A DNA stretch of 43,929 bases from Bacillota bacterium (GCA_029907475.1 JARYLU010000024.1:1-43929), one strand, 5' to 3'. Shown: positions 8,533 through 18,470, numbered from the stretch's first letter. Program-made: numbers and translations. The notes: generated from the sequence alone by a model not told the origin.

Positions 8533-8928
8533 ATGTTAAGGCGGCGTGGTGGACGATGCTGCCCGGACAGGGGACCCGCGGGAAAAGAAATAGGAAAGAG
8601 GGCCAGATCTGTCTCAGAACTCGCAGGCGGAGTAATGGTAGCTCCTCTCCCGATCACGCTGGGTGAAGACATCACCATAAAGTATCAGGGACTGTTAGCT
8701 CAGGCAGGCGCCGAAGCGATTTATTTACATATGGGCTACGGACCCGCCGATAAATGGCAGTATGTTACCGATTTGCCTTTAGAAAAAACCAACGGGAGTT
8801 GGGAGGTTACCTTTGAGGTTAAAGACGAAAGCCGCTTAAATTTCTGTTTTAAGGATAACGCCGATCATTGGGATAACAATGCCGGGGTCAACTGGAGTTT
8901 AGAAATTCATACAGGAAAGCAGATCTAA
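8533..8928 (+). CDS. starch-binding domain protein (CBM25/CBM53-like)
   Basis: The ATG at 8533 lies 7 bases after GGAGGTG and gives 131 residues. After a basic, flexible N-terminus (about 40 residues with RRRGG and a CC pair), the rest is one carbohydrate-binding module of the CBM25/CBM53 type: ITLGEDITIKYQG, then IYLHMGYGPADKWQY and FCFKDNADHWDNNAGVNW, with the aromatic residues that stack on glucose rings. There is no catalytic domain and no signal peptide, so it probably acts in the cytoplasm, tethering enzymes to glycogen. It begins the plus-strand glycogen operon. Confidence 0.85.
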   Translation: MLRRRGGRCCPDRGPAGKEIGKRARSVSELAGGVMVAPLPITLGEDITIKYQGLLAQAGAEAIYLHMGYGPADKWQYVTDLPLEKTNGSWEVTFEVKDESRLNFCFKDNADHWDNNAGVNWSLEIHTGKQI

Positions 8929-9032
8929 ATTCCTACTGGCTGCCTCACGCAGGAATTCTCCTTTGCCTTTCGCCGGGGGGCGTATAAAAGCAGAAGACGC
9001 TTGGGAAAATACTTCCGAAGGGGGAACATTTT

Positions 9033-9491
9033 TTGCAGGCAAAGGATTTGATGTCCCGAAAGTTCACCACGGCTACTCCTGATCAGCCCGGGGCGGCGCT
9101 CCTCACCCTTTTTTCAGAAAGGCGCCAGGGAGGAATTCCCGTTGTCGATCATGACCGCAACCTGCTGGGAATTGTCACTTCTGTTGACTTGCTGCGAACT
9201 CTATTTCCGGGTTACGTCCAGTTCCTTGATACCACCCTCTACCTGGAGCGGTGCCTTGATCCGGCGGCGGTTTTAGAGCGGGTCGACCGGATTCGAGTCG
9301 GTGACATCATGCGTCTGGATGTAATCACTGCCACCGCAGAAACCCCTTTCTGTAAACTGGTTGCTCTGTTAATGGAGAAGAAGATCAACCAGATTCCCGT
9401 CGTTGAAGCAGGTACCCTCCAGGGGATGGTGACCCGTTTTGACATCATCAAAGCTCTTGCGGAAAAAGCGAAAGAAGTACGCGCTCATTAA
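9033..9491 (+). CDS. tandem CBS-domain protein
   Basis: A 152-residue protein made only of two CBS motifs (about 1-60 and 85-150): MQAKDLMSRKFTTATPDQPG with GGIPVVDHDRNLLGIVTSVD, and VGDIMRLDVITATAETPFCK with INQIPVVEAGTLQGMVTRFD. The TTG start at 9033 follows AAGGGGG. CBS pairs bind adenosine nucleotides and act as energy sensors. Standing between a starch-binding protein and a glycogen-synthase-like enzyme, it could regulate glycogen synthesis in response to AMP/ATP; this is inference. Confidence 0.85.
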   Translation: MQAKDLMSRKFTTATPDQPGAALLTLFSERRQGGIPVVDHDRNLLGIVTSVDLLRTLFPGYVQFLDTTLYLERCLDPAAVLERVDRIRVGDIMRLDVITATAETPFCKLVALLMEKKINQIPVVEAGTLQGMVTRFDIIKALAEKAKEVRAH

Positions 9492-9525
9492 TACTGCCTA
9501 TTAATGACAGGGGAGATACAACCAG

Positions 9526-10854
9526 ATGCGGATACTCATGCTGTCCTGGGAGTTCCCCCCCCGGAGCGTGGGGGGTCTTGCCCAACATGTCTATGACCTG
9601 ACTACCGCCCTGGCCCAGGCGGGAGAAGAAATTCACTTAATTACCTGCGCGGCCCCGGAAGCTCCGGGAAAAGAGTTAGTTAACGGCGTCCATGTCTACC
9701 GCGTTAACCCCTATAACCTGCCGGCCCCGGACTTTTTAACATGGATTCTTCAACTGAATTTGGGCATGATCGAGTATGCAGTTTCTTTAATCAATTCTCT
9801 CGCTGATTTGGACCTGATTCACGCCCACGACTGGCTGGTTGCTTACGCGGGGAGGGTTCTGAAGCATGCCTATAAGCTGCCGCTGATCGCGACGGTTCAC
9901 GCCACTGAATACGGGCGGAACCAGGGGCTCCACAACGACCTCCAGCGTTATATCAGCGATGTGGAGTGGTGGCTCACCTACGAATCGTGGCGGGTTATTG
10001 TCTGCAGCCACTATATGAAAAAAGAGCTCCAGAGGATCTTTCAATTGCCGGGGGATAAAATACGGATTGTTCCAAATGGGGTTGATCTGAGCAGGTACCA
10101 GAGAACAAAAAGAGTTTTTGCGCGGGATTTTTACGCGGCTCCTGATGAAAAAATCGTTTTCTTTGTGGGCAGGCTTGTCCAGGAAAAAGGGGTCCATATT
10201 TTGCTCGATGCTGTTCCCAAAATCCTTCACTACTACCCCAAAACAAAATTTATCATCGCCGGGCGGGGGCCCGCCGAAGATTATTTAAAGAATAAGGCAA
10301 AGGATTTAGGGATCTACCAGAAAGTATATTTTACCGGCTACATAGACAATGCGATGCGCGACTTTCTTTACCGGGAGGCTGCTGTTGCTGTTTTCCCCAG
10401 TTTGTACGAACCTTTCGGTATGGTTGTCCTGGAGGCGATGGCTGCAAAGACGCCGGTGGTGGTTTCTGATGTGGGCGGCCTCTCCGAAATTGTTAAACAC
10501 GAAGGAAACGGCTTGAAGTGCTATCCCGGGAACGCCAACTCCCTGGCGGATAACGTGCTGCGCCTCCTGCACGAACCGGAACTTGCCTCCCGACTTGCCG
10601 CCCAGGCTTACCGGGACCTGCATCAATTGTATACCTGGCAGGAAATCGCGCGGCAAACCCAACAGGTTTATGCTGAAGTTAAGGATGATTACGAGGCAAG
10701 CGCCTGGAAAACTGATTCCCGGTTGGCGGGCATTGACAAGTTAAAAGATGTCAGAGAGGAAATTACCGGCACAGGAAGATACGCCGTGCCTGGCTATTTG
10801 ATCCGGGAAACTTATGAAAGCCACGTAAGTTCTGTGCCAAGGGGGAGATCCTGA
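9526..10854 (+). CDS. GT4-family glycosyltransferase, glycogen-synthase-like
   Basis: A 442-residue GT-B enzyme. The N-terminus [20 protein letters not shown] is the GT4/GT5 donor-loop start. The C-terminal half has the nucleotide-binding fold: [29 protein letters not shown], and the retaining E-x7-E motif in [19 protein letters not shown]. It resembles the short glycogen synthases of archaea and Clostridia that elongate alpha-1,4-glucan from ADP- or UDP-glucose. It sits one base before the sugar nucleotidyltransferase gene that probably supplies its donor. Other GT4 activities such as trehalose or sucrose-type transfer are possible but fit the neighbourhood less well. Confidence 0.85.
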   Translation: MRILMLSWEFPPRSVGGLAQHVYDLTTALAQAGEEIHLITCAAPEAPGKELVNGVHVYRVNPYNLPAPDFLTWILQLNLGMIEYAVSLINSLADLDLIHAHDWLVAYAGRVLKHAYKLPLIATVHATEYGRNQGLHNDLQRYISDVEWWLTYESWRVIVCSHYMKKELQRIFQLPGDKIRIVPNGVDLSRYQRTKRVFARDFYAAPDEKIVFFVGRLVQEKGVHILLDAVPKILHYYPKTKFIIAGRGPAEDYLKNKAKDLGIYQKVYFTGYIDNAMRDFLYREAAVAVFPSLYEPFGMVVLEAMAAKTPVVVSDVGGLSEIVKHEGNGLKCYPGNANSLADNVLRLLHEPELASRLAAQAYRDLHQLYTWQEIARQTQQVYAEVKDDYEASAWKTDSRLAGIDKLKDVREEITGTGRYAVPGYLIRETYESHVSSVPRGRS

Positions 10855-10855
10855 A

Positions 10856-13327
10856 TTGAAAGCAGTAATTATGGCAGGGGGTGAGGGTTCCCGTCTCCGC
10901 CCGCTGACCTGCGAACGGCCGAAACCGATGGTCCCTGTCTTAAATCGCCCGTGTATGGAGCATATCGTTAACTTACTCCGCAGGTACCGGATTAACGAGA
11001 TCGGCGTCACTTTACAATACCTGCCGGAGGAAATCCAGAACTATTTCAGGGATGGAGAGGAGTTTGGTGTCAGATTTAAATACTTTATTGAGGAAACCCC
11101 CCTGGGAACCGCGGGAAGTGTAAAAAATGCCGCGTCCTTTTTGAATGAAACCTTTGTCGTAATCAGCGGAGACGCCCTCACTGATTGCAACCTGCAAGAG
11201 TGCTTCGACTTTCACAGAGAAAAAAGAGCACTTGCTACCCTTGTCCTGACAACGGTGACCTGTCCGCTGGAATACGGAGTCGTGATCGCAAATAAAGAGG
11301 GAAAAATCACGCGCTTTTTGGAAAAGCCGGGGTGGGGGGAAGTTTTCAGCGATACAGTTAATACCGGGATTTACATTTTAGAACCAGAAATTCTTGAGTT
11401 TATCGAACCTGGCAAAATGGTTGATTTTTCGAAAGACCTTTACCCCCGTTTACTGGCTGCAGGGAAACCTTTATATGGTTTTGTGACCGGGGGATACTGG
11501 TGTGATATCGGCAATGTTGATGCTTACCTCCTGGCACACTATGACCTGCTGGAAGGAAAAACACGACTGCCTTTTCCCGCTGCAGAAGTTGCACCTGGGG
11601 TTTGGGTCGGAGAGGAAACAGAAATCGATCCCAAAGCCCAGATTACCCCTCCTGTATTTATTGGGGAGCGGTGCGTAATCGGTCCCGGTGCTCAGATTGG
11701 GCCTCTCACCGTGTTGGGCCGGGAGGTTCGGGTAGGGAAGGGTGCCTCTCTGAAAAGGAGCGTGGTTTGGGATTACGCCTGGCTGGGAGAAAGATCTGAA
11801 CTGCGCGGCGCCGTAATCGGAATGGGAGCGCGAATCAAGGCAGGAGCCGTCCTGTTGGAAGGTTCGGTCACCGGCGACCGGACGGTGGTGGGAGAAAGAA
11901 GTGTTGTGAAGCCGGGAGTCAAGATTTGGCCCGAGAAATGGGTTGAAAAGGGGGCGCGGCTCCGCTCCAGTTTGGTTTGGGGGAATCATGTCCGGCCCTG
12001 TGTTTTCGGCTTGCGCGGGATCGGCGGGGATCTCAACACAGAGGTCGGCCCCGAACTCGCGGCCCGACTGGGTGCCGCCCTGGGTTCTGTAATAAGTTTG
12101 CCGGCCCGGCTTTCTTTAAGTTCAGATGGCTACCCGGGGACAAAAATGGTTAAACACGCGTTGCTTGCCGGTTTAATGTCTGCCGGAGTCAAGGTTGTTG
12201 ATTTCGGAAGCCAGATCCTTCCGGTTCACCGTTACGGAATTCGCGCCCTCCGTTTGAAGGGAGGGGTTCACATCTCTCACCAGGGAAAAGAAAAGGTGTA
12301 TCTGCGCTTTCTTAACGAACAGGGGGCGGATTTTACCCGCGGTGAACAACGAAAGGTTGAGGGGATGATGAGCCGGGAGGAGTACCGCCTGGCTGCCCCC
12401 GACCAGATTATCCTTTCCGAGTATGTGCCCGAGGTAAACCGTGCTTATCTCAATTACCTGTTAGAATTTTTGGACCAAGACACCTGCAGGCGGGCGCGGA
12501 TCAGGGCTGTTGTTGATTACGATCCTGAGCGGTTGGGTTCTTTGTTGCCAGTTCTATTTGATGCTCTGGGGTGTGAGATCGTCACCTTTGCGGTGTCCCG
12601 AAAACACCCTCAAACCTTTAATGAAATGCTCAAAACGGCCGAGCAATTTGGGGAAGTTGTCAAGGAACAGCGGGCGCATTTTGGTGCTGTCCTTGATTCC
12701 GGTGGCGAAGAAGTTATCCTGGTTGATGAAAAAGGACGGATTATCCGGGAGGATCTGCTTATCTCTCTAATGTCTTTGGTGATTTTAAGTGAAAACGAAC
12801 AGGCTACCGTGGCTTTACCTGTTACGGCGTCTGATGCCGTAGAGGAAATAGCCCGGCTCCGGGGAGGCAAGATCCGGCGCACCAAAACGGCACCCTGGGC
12901 TATAATGCAAACCTTTTTGGAAGAAGAGGTGCGCCGTTCTCAAGGGCGCTGTCCCCAGTTTCTTTTTTACGGTGATGCGCTGGCGACACTGGGTGTTGTA
13001 ACAGAGTTTTTAGCCCGCGCACGGAAACCCCTTTCGGAAATTCTCGCGGAAATTCCTTGTTTTCCAACTGCAAGGCGCGAAATTGAAGTAACCTGGGAAG
13101 ATAAAGGAAGAGTTCTGAGAACCCTTGCAGAAGAGGCAGGAGAAAGTGAGGCCGAGATGGTGGATGGAGTTAAAATGTACCATCCCAAAGGGTGGGCGCT
13201 CATTCTCCCTGATGCCGACGAACCCCTCTGCCAGGTCTACAGTGAAGCCTTTAACCAGGAAATCGCCGATTCCCTGACGGAAATGTATACACGGAAAATC
13301 CAGGAAATCTGCAAGCCGACCGAGTAG
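10856..13327 (+). CDS. sugar-phosphate nucleotidyltransferase fused to a degenerate phosphohexomutase domain
   Basis: An 823-residue fusion; TTG start after AAGGGGGAG. Residues 1-235 form a nucleotidyltransferase with the pyrophosphorylase signature [20 protein letters not shown] and the uridylyl/mannosyl motifs [18 protein letters not shown] and [10 protein letters not shown]. Residues about 250-370 are a left-handed beta-helix of hexapeptide repeats. Residues about 375-815 align with phosphomannomutase/phosphoglucomutase, but the catalytic TASHNP loop reads [12 protein letters not shown] and the metal-binding DGDGDR loop reads LDSGGEE, so the mutase is probably not catalytic. Such fusions are often annotated as mannose-1-phosphate guanylyltransferase; supply of an activated glucose for glycogen is inferred from context. 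Confidence 0.88.
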   Translation: MKAVIMAGGEGSRLRPLTCERPKPMVPVLNRPCMEHIVNLLRRYRINEIGVTLQYLPEEIQNYFRDGEEFGVRFKYFIEETPLGTAGSVKNAASFLNETFVVISGDALTDCNLQECFDFHREKRALATLVLTTVTCPLEYGVVIANKEGKITRFLEKPGWGEVFSDTVNTGIYILEPEILEFIEPGKMVDFSKDLYPRLLAAGKPLYGFVTGGYWCDIGNVDAYLLAHYDLLEGKTRLPFPAAEVAPGVWVGEETEIDPKAQITPPVFIGERCVIGPGAQIGPLTVLGREVRVGKGASLKRSVVWDYAWLGERSELRGAVIGMGARIKAGAVLLEGSVTGDRTVVGERSVVKPGVKIWPEKWVEKGARLRSSLVWGNHVRPCVFGLRGIGGDLNTEVGPELAARLGAALGSVISLPARLSLSSDGYPGTKMVKHALLAGLMSAGVKVVDFGSQILPVHRYGIRALRLKGGVHISHQGKEKVYLRFLNEQGADFTRGEQRKVEGMMSREEYRLAAPDQIILSEYVPEVNRAYLNYLLEFLDQDTCRRARIRAVVDYDPERLGSLLPVLFDALGCEIVTFAVSRKHPQTFNEMLKTAEQFGEVVKEQRAHFGAVLDSGGEEVILVDEKGRIIREDLLISLMSLVILSENEQATVALPVTASDAVEEIARLRGGKIRRTKTAPWAIMQTFLEEEVRRSQGRCPQFLFYGDALATLGVVTEFLARARKPLSEILAEIPCFPTARREIEVTWEDKGRVLRTLAEEAGESEAEMVDGVKMYHPKGWALILPDADEPLCQVYSEAFNQEIADSLTEMYTRKIQEICKPTE

Positions 13328-13404
13328 GAAAACAGGCCATGCAAGGGCAGCTGAGGAAGCAGCCCGGGCCGCAGGTTTCAAGAACGTATATTTCGTAAAC
13401 GAAC

Positions 13405-13439
13405 AAAAACCTCCTATCGTTTTTGGATAGGGGGTTTTT
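13405..13439 (+). terminator. Rho-independent terminator of the glycogen operon
   Basis: The stem AAAACCTCCTATC / GATAGGGGGTTTT has one T-G pair and a short T-rich loop, followed by TTTTT. The A-run on the 5' side makes it bidirectional in principle. It separates the glycogen operon from the sigma-54 operon downstream. Confidence 0.85.
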
Positions 13440-13507
13440 CTATGTACTGGAGAAACCGGCACTTATTTTAAAAGACAAACAGAGCATCCATGTCCATTTT
13501 TCGACAG

Positions 13508-13531
13508 TTTGTGTTAACATATTGACGCAAA
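13508..13531. promoter_or_regulatory. imperfect palindrome, candidate enhancer site for a sigma-54 activator
   Basis: A 24-bp inverted repeat with half-sites TTTGTGTTAACA and TTTGCGTCAATA (the second read on the minus strand) pairs at 9 of 12 positions. Its centre lies about 130 bp upstream of the start expected from the -24/-12 element at 13625, the usual distance for an enhancer-binding-protein site. The binding protein, perhaps the activator at 22.6 kb, is inferred. Confidence 0.5.
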
Positions 13532-13624
13532 TAGGACTGAAAACCCACCCGATTTGCCTGAAGCAAGGCATTGATTTTACTTTAACAGCAACCCATCGGG
13601 GGTTCGCCCGGGATCCTTTTTAAC

Positions 13625-13640
13625 TGGCATGTTAATTGCA
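13625..13640 (+). promoter_or_regulatory. sigma-54 (-24/-12) promoter of the CoA-transferase/Hdr operon
   Basis: TGGCATGTTAATTGCA matches the sigma-54 consensus TGGCAC-N5-TTGCA with the invariant GG and GC exactly 10 bases apart. The start of transcription would be near 13651, about 120 bases before the first gene. A palindrome lies at enhancer distance upstream, and sigma-54 activator genes lie in the window. Confidence 0.85.
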
Positions 13641-13772
13641 CTTAAACCTAACGTGAAAGATTGCACGAAGTTTACCCGGAAGGTAGCAGATGGGAGGGAT
13701 GTTTTGAAGAAGAATTTGTAAGGATCGTATCTTAATTTTTAAACAACTTTATCAAGAAAGGTGGGTTTGATT

Positions 13773-14486
13773 GTGAAAGTTGTTTCCGTGGAGGAAGCTG
13801 TGGCTCAACTTAAGGATGGAATGACCATAATGATCGGTGGCTTTCTTGATGTTGGAATACCTTTAAAAATTGTCGAGAAACTATGCGAGACAGATGTCAA
13901 GGATTTAACCTTGATTAATACATGCGGCTCCATGGTTGGAGGCGGTTTTGGTACGGCGTACCTTTTCGCCCAGGGTAAAATTAAGAAATACATCACAAGC
14001 CACGTAGGTGTTGCTCCCGAACACTTAAATGCTTATAAAGAAGGGAAGCTCGAAGTCGAATTCTACCCCATGGGATCGTGGATCGAGAAAATTCGCGCCG
14101 GGGGAAGCGGTTTAGGCGGCGTCCTGACACCTGTGGGAGTTGAAACGCTCGTAGAAGAAGGGAAGCAGAAGGTAACCATTGATGGCAAGGAATATCTCAT
14201 CGAATTGCCGTTAAGAGCGGATATCGCTTTTATTAAAGGGTACCAGGCAGACCGGTTTGGAAATGTAAGATGCCGTTATCTCCAAAGGAATAACAATCCC
14301 ATCATGGCCTTTGCCGCAGATTATGTTGTCTGTGAGGTCAATGAATTTGTGGATGAACTTGATCCCGATCTGGTTCACATCGTCGCCCCGCTGATCGACG
14401 CACATGTAAAAGGTTACACCTTTGAAGAAGAACAGCAGATATACCGCGACCTGTGGAAGGAAAGAAAGAGGCTCAAGGCTGGTTAA
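13773..14486 (+). CDS. class I CoA-transferase subunit A (ScoA/AtoD-like)
   Basis: The GTG at 13773 (MKVVSVEEAVAQLKDGMTIM) has AGGTGGG 7 bases upstream and fits better than the GTG at 13761; this gives 237 residues. It has the family marks GGFLDVGIPLKIVEKL, GSGLGGVLTPVGVETLVEEG and PLRADIAFIKG, then LQRNNNPIMAFAADYVV. With subunit B it moves CoA from an acyl-CoA donor to an organic acid. It is the first gene after the sigma-54 promoter. The substrate (acetoacetate, succinate, butyrate or another acid) cannot be read from the sequence. Confidence 0.92.
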   Translation: MKVVSVEEAVAQLKDGMTIMIGGFLDVGIPLKIVEKLCETDVKDLTLINTCGSMVGGGFGTAYLFAQGKIKKYITSHVGVAPEHLNAYKEGKLEVEFYPMGSWIEKIRAGGSGLGGVLTPVGVETLVEEGKQKVTIDGKEYLIELPLRADIAFIKGYQADRFGNVRCRYLQRNNNPIMAFAADYVVCEVNEFVDELDPDLVHIVAPLIDAHVKGYTFEEEQQIYRDLWKERKRLKAG

Positions 14487-14552
14487 AAGTCTTTCCCAAA
14501 TCAGGAGCCAGGATTCTCTCCCTAAGTAAAGATAAAGGAGGTTAATTTACTG

Positions 14553-15218
14553 ATGGATGAACGCGAAATAATTTGCCGGCGCGCTGCAAAGGAATTGCGC
14601 GATGGAATGATTGTAAACCTGGGCTTTGGGATGCCCCTCGGTGTTGCCGATTTTATCCCGGAGGGCGTTCACGTCTGGCTGGAGACCGAAAACGGGGGCA
14701 TGGGGTACGGCGGGACCCCTACGTACGAAGAGGCCGACTGCGGTATGGCCAATGCCGGAGCCGGACCGATCACGAAATTGCCCGGAATGTCCGTTTTTGA
14801 CCTTTCGTATTCTTTCCAGTTAATTCGGGGCGGCCACGTAGATGCTACTATTCTCGGATGCCTGGAGGTCGACGAGGAGGGGAACGCCGCCAACTGGGCT
14901 CTGCCGATTTACCCCGGTGCCAACAAGTATCAACCCGGAATGGGCGGTGGAATGGATTTGATGTTCAGGGCGAAAAAAGTCATTATTGCCATGAGCCATA
15001 CCGCAAAGGGTGCTCCCAAGCTCGTCAAGAAGTGCCAATATCCAATCACTGCTCCTAAGTGCGCTCATATGGTGATTACGGAAAAGGCGGTTTTTGAATT
15101 AACCGAAAACGGTTACGTTCTAAAAGAAATCTGGCCCGGGCTCACGGTGGAGGATATTCGCAAGATTACCGAAGCTAACTTTACTGTAGCCGAAGATCTC
15201 AAAGAATATCAAATTTAA
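14553..15218 (+). CDS. class I CoA-transferase subunit B (ScoB/AtoA-like)
   Basis: 221 residues from an ATG preceded by AAGGAGG. The motif W-L-E-T-E-N-G-G-M-G-Y-G holds the Glu at residue 46, in the position of the SENG catalytic glutamate that carries the CoA thioester; Ser is replaced by Thr here. It also has GGHVDATILGCLEVDEEGN and PGMGGGMDLMFRAKKVIIAM, typical of the AtoA/ScoB side. It is the partner of the preceding gene, with a 66-base gap. It is complete and presumably active. Confidence 0.93.
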   Translation: MDEREIICRRAAKELRDGMIVNLGFGMPLGVADFIPEGVHVWLETENGGMGYGGTPTYEEADCGMANAGAGPITKLPGMSVFDLSYSFQLIRGGHVDATILGCLEVDEEGNAANWALPIYPGANKYQPGMGGGMDLMFRAKKVIIAMSHTAKGAPKLVKKCQYPITAPKCAHMVITEKAVFELTENGYVLKEIWPGLTVEDIRKITEANFTVAEDLKEYQI

Positions 15219-15310
15219 TTAAAAATTACCAGGCAAAGGGCGGGGTCTCTAGCATCTTGGGGAGATCCCCCCTCCCCCTCTGAATCCCCTTTTTAAGGAG
15301 ACGATTTTGT

Positions 15311-15898
15311 GTGCAAAAGGAACGCAGCGAAGATTTGATTGCAGATTTCTACGCAAAACTCGAGGGAACCGGGCTTGTTCAAGGTCTGGAAAAATGTATG
15401 GCTTGCGGGAAATGCGTCGGCAACTGCCCGGCGGCCGCCCTTGCCGAAACCTATAATTCCCGAAAGATTATTCGCGACGTGCTTTTTGGGAACGCAGCCC
15501 GCCTGCTTACCAGTGAAGAGATCTGGCAGTGCCTCTGGTGCAAAACGTGTTATGTTTCTTGCCCCCATGATGTTGATTATATATTGCTTGTATTGTCTCT
15601 GCGCTTTCTTGCCCTGGCGAGCGGTTATGGGCAGAAGTATGCTTTACTCTTCAAGCGGTTTGGGGAGAGATTGTATACATACGGTTTAAGTTTTGTGCCA
15701 GGTGAGAAAAGGAGGGAGCAGATCAGGGAAGCAAGGGAAAAACTTGAATTGCCTCCCCTTGTTATTGAAGAAGGTGCTCTCAAGCAACTGCAGCAGATTT
15801 TTGACGAGACCGGGGCAACGGACTTCATCGCAAAACTGGGGACCAGAGAAGAAAAACCGCTGCAGCTCACCTACAGGAGAGGAAGATCACCTTCATGA
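15311..15898 (+). CDS. HdrC-like 4Fe-4S protein (first copy)
   Basis: 195 residues; GTG start after AAGGAG. Two [4Fe-4S] motifs are visible: C29-x2-C32-x2-C35-x3-C39-P and C74-x2-C77-x2-C80-x3-C84-P, as in heterodisulfide reductase subunit C. The remainder is helical, with one hydrophobic stretch (ILLVLSLRFLALASGY) that is too short and mixed for a sure membrane anchor. It should pass electrons between HdrA flavin and the HdrB-type subunit that overlaps its stop by 4 bases. The neighbours suggest a role in acyl-CoA oxidation, not methanogenic CoM-S-S-CoB reduction. Confidence 0.9.
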   Translation: MQKERSEDLIADFYAKLEGTGLVQGLEKCMACGKCVGNCPAAALAETYNSRKIIRDVLFGNAARLLTSEEIWQCLWCKTCYVSCPHDVDYILLVLSLRFLALASGYGQKYALLFKRFGERLYTYGLSFVPGEKRREQIREAREKLELPPLVIEEGALKQLQQIFDETGATDFIAKLGTREEKPLQLTYRRGRSPS

Positions 15899-16827
15899 TT
15901 AAAGATAGCAGGGTCAGGCTTGATGTTGTAGAGAAGATCCCGGTTCCCGAAAGAGTTTTTTTCTTTCGCAGTTGCACCGGAAGTATGGAGTACCCCGGAC
16001 TTGAGAAGTCAATCAGGGAAATCACAAAGATCCTTGGTATTAAGCTGGTAGAGTCGTGGGAACAGACATGTTGTTCCGGTTATCTCATGACGTGCCAGAC
16101 TTTTGAACCGATCACTTCTCTGGCGGTTACTGCGAGAAATTTAAGCATTGCAGAAAGAGAAGGGCTTGATGTTTATACCAACTGCAACGGCTGTTTCGGC
16201 TGGATGACAGAGTTTAAGCATTTCCTCGACCATAACGGGGAAATGCGGGAAAAGGTAGATAAAGTGCTTGCGAAGATCGGGTGCACCTACCAGGGGACGG
16301 CACAAATTCGCCATTTTCAAGAGCTGTGGTACCGTCTGCGCGATCGGATCAAGGAAAAACAAGTCCGCTCGCTGGATGGGTTGCCGGTTGGTATTCATTA
16401 CGGCTGCCATTACCTGGCAAAGAAATACGACCTTATCGACGATCCCGAGTACCCCACATTTCAGGAAGACATTGTGGAAATGCTAGGCGGAAAACCTGTT
16501 TTTTACCGGGCGCGGAGAGAGTGCTGCGGAGCCGCGGTAGGTACAATGTTCACACATATGGATGATATCGCCCTTCCCCATGCTTACAACAAGCTCAAGA
16601 ATGCAAAAGAAGAGGGTGTGGAACTTCTCCTGACTGTGTGTCCGGGGTGTAATGTCCAACTGGACCGGTCGCAGATTGCTATGAAAGAGCGGGGTATGGG
16701 CGAGATCGGAATACCTGTTATTGATTTATCTCAGTTAATTGCGTGGACCTTGGGCGTTCCCGGGGAGCTGCTCGGCTTTCATATGAATTCAATTCCCGTC
16801 GTGATTCGGAAAGAAGGGAGAAAATAG
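15895..16827 (+). CDS. HdrB-like protein with two CCG domains (first copy)
   Basis: 310 residues; the ATG overlaps the HdrC stop (ATGA). It has two cysteine-rich CCG domains: FFRSCTGS, TCCSGYL and NCNGC in the first (about 25-110), and HYGCHY, ECCGA and VCPGC in the second (about 165-255). These are the Cx31-39CCx35-36CxxC motifs that ligate noncubane [4Fe-4S] clusters in HdrB. In methanogens HdrB reduces a disulfide; here the electron acceptor or donor is unknown. Compared with the second copy it has about 20 extra residues and diverges strongly, so the pair is not a recent duplication. Confidence 0.9.
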   Translation: MIKDSRVRLDVVEKIPVPERVFFFRSCTGSMEYPGLEKSIREITKILGIKLVESWEQTCCSGYLMTCQTFEPITSLAVTARNLSIAEREGLDVYTNCNGCFGWMTEFKHFLDHNGEMREKVDKVLAKIGCTYQGTAQIRHFQELWYRLRDRIKEKQVRSLDGLPVGIHYGCHYLAKKYDLIDDPEYPTFQEDIVEMLGGKPVFYRARRECCGAAVGTMFTHMDDIALPHAYNKLKNAKEEGVELLLTVCPGCNVQLDRSQIAMKERGMGEIGIPVIDLSQLIAWTLGVPGELLGFHMNSIPVVIRKEGRK

Positions 16828-16828
16828 G

Positions 16829-17893
16829 GTGGAGGATAGGAGAAAGGTTCTGATTATCGGAGGCGGGCCCGCAGGAATGGAAGCAGCGTACTGTTTGGCT
16901 TGTTTTGGCTATCAGGTACTTCTTGTTGAAAGGGAAAAGTACCTGGGGGGGCGCCTTCTTCACCTCGACCGCCTGTATACCAGCATGGAAGAAGCTGCAG
17001 TTTTGCTTGAGGCCCTCAAGGCAAGGGTTAACGCTTCTCCGTTAATCGAAACATGCCTGGAAACCATTCCTGAAAACATCCAGAAAGTGAATGATGTTTT
17101 TGAGGTGACCCTTTCTCGGGAAAGTAAGAGCTGCGTCGAAAAGGTTGGTGCCGTTATTTTAGCGACCGGTGCTGCCTATTTTGATACGGAAAAATGTGCC
17201 GAGTATGGTTATGGTCGTTATGATGGGGTTTTGAACAGTTTAGATTTTGAGAAGCTGCTTCAAAGCGCCCGGGCCGGGAGAGGCCCCTTTTCTGCAGCGG
17301 GTAAGTTGCCTCAAAGAGTCGCATTTTTCCAGTGCGTGGGTTCCCGGAAGAGAGCAGGCGCGGGTAGCCAGGGCTGGCCGTACTGCTCAAAGATATGCTG
17401 CATGTACACCGCGAAGCAGGCAAGGCAGTTGAGGGAATTGCTCCCTGACAGCGAATGCTACGTTTTCTATATGGATGTCCGAGCGGCAGGCAGGGAGTAC
17501 GAAGAGTTTTTGCGGGAAACGATGGAAAAAAACCGCGTCCGGTACGTCCGGGGTCGGCCGGCGAAGGTCTTCCCGAATGAGGGCGGTTTGCTGATCCGCG
17601 CTGAAGATACCTTGATTGGGTGTCCCATTGAGCTGGAGGTTGATCTGGTTGTGCTCGCGGCGGCGCTTGAGCCTTCTTCTGAAACTGTGGAACTTGCAAG
17701 AATGCTCCAGTTGCCTACTGATGCGTATGGGTTTCTCAGGTCTTGCTCCGGGACAGAACTGTTAAAGGCAGGAGAAGGCGTCTTCTTTGCAGGGGCCTGT
17801 GAGTTTCCAAAAGGTATAGAAGAAAGCCGCATTCAGGGACAGGCCGCAGCAAGAAGCGCAGCAAGCTATTTAAACGCGCGGGGGAGTGTCTGA
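16829..17893 (+). CDS. minimal HdrA-like FAD oxidoreductase
   Basis: 354 residues; GTG start after AAGGGAG. The FAD-binding motif is VLIIGGGPAGMEAAYCLACF. The HdrA-specific cysteine block is FFQCVGSR and, about 13 residues later, PYCSKICCMYTAKQA. The C-terminus has the second FAD motif (EGVFFAGACEFPKGIEESRI). It is much shorter than methanogen HdrA (about 650) because it has no ferredoxin domains; electrons must therefore pass through the two HdrC proteins on either side. It may be the flavin hub of an HdrCB-A-CB assembly. Whether it bifurcates electrons cannot be decided from sequence. Confidence 0.9.
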   Translation: MEDRRKVLIIGGGPAGMEAAYCLACFGYQVLLVEREKYLGGRLLHLDRLYTSMEEAAVLLEALKARVNASPLIETCLETIPENIQKVNDVFEVTLSRESKSCVEKVGAVILATGAAYFDTEKCAEYGYGRYDGVLNSLDFEKLLQSARAGRGPFSAAGKLPQRVAFFQCVGSRKRAGAGSQGWPYCSKICCMYTAKQARQLRELLPDSECYVFYMDVRAAGREYEEFLRETMEKNRVRYVRGRPAKVFPNEGGLLIRAEDTLIGCPIELEVDLVVLAAALEPSSETVELARMLQLPTDAYGFLRSCSGTELLKAGEGVFFAGACEFPKGIEESRIQGQAAARSAASYLNARGSV

Positions 17894-17894
17894 G

Positions 17895-18470
17895 ATGCGG
17901 ATTTTCTTAAGCAACCGGACAGGCAGCATTCAGCGCGAGTTTCAGCATGAAATTGAAGAAAAAAGCAAGCAAAATCTTGATAGGTGCCTTGGCTGTGGAG
18001 CTTGTACAGGTGGCTGTCCCAACGTTGATTTTTTTGATTACAGTCCCAGGGAAATTATTGCAATGATCAAGCTTGGTGACAAAAAGAAGGTACTGGAAAG
18101 CGAAACGATCTGGTACTGTCTCGGTTGTTATCTTTGCGAAGAACGCTGCCCTGGGAGAATCAGTATTCCCCGTGTAATGGATAGCTGCCGGGAGATGTCT
18201 CTGGTTGAAGGTTACGAAGCTGCGAGAGAAAATATTGTTCTCTTTCACAAGCTATTTCTTACCCAGGTTGCCAGGTACGGCAGATCTCCGGAAACCCTTC
18301 TGGCGCTTCTGTTTAATTTCAAAACAAAGGATTACTTGCGTGATGCCGATCTGGGCCGGAGGATGTTTTTAAAGGGAAAAATGAAGTTATTTCCAGAGCG
18401 GGTTCGCAACCGCGAGGAGATCAGGTCTCTTTTTAAAGAGGCAGACTTCAGGGGGGTTTTACTTAAATGA
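17895..18470 (+). CDS. HdrC-like 4Fe-4S protein (second copy)
   Basis: 191 residues from the ATG at 17895, which has GGGGGAG 8 bases upstream; a GTG at 17886 overlapping the HdrA stop is the alternative. The two [4Fe-4S] motifs are CLGCGACTGGCP (about residues 31-42) and CLGCYLCEERCP (about 75-86). The rest is helical and basic. It is only distantly similar to the first HdrC. It overlaps the next hdrB-like gene by 4 bases, so it forms a second HdrC-HdrB pair. Confidence 0.9.
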   Translation: MRIFLSNRTGSIQREFQHEIEEKSKQNLDRCLGCGACTGGCPNVDFFDYSPREIIAMIKLGDKKKVLESETIWYCLGCYLCEERCPGRISIPRVMDSCREMSLVEGYEAARENIVLFHKLFLTQVARYGRSPETLLALLFNFKTKDYLRDADLGRRMFLKGKMKLFPERVRNREEIRSLFKEADFRGVLLK

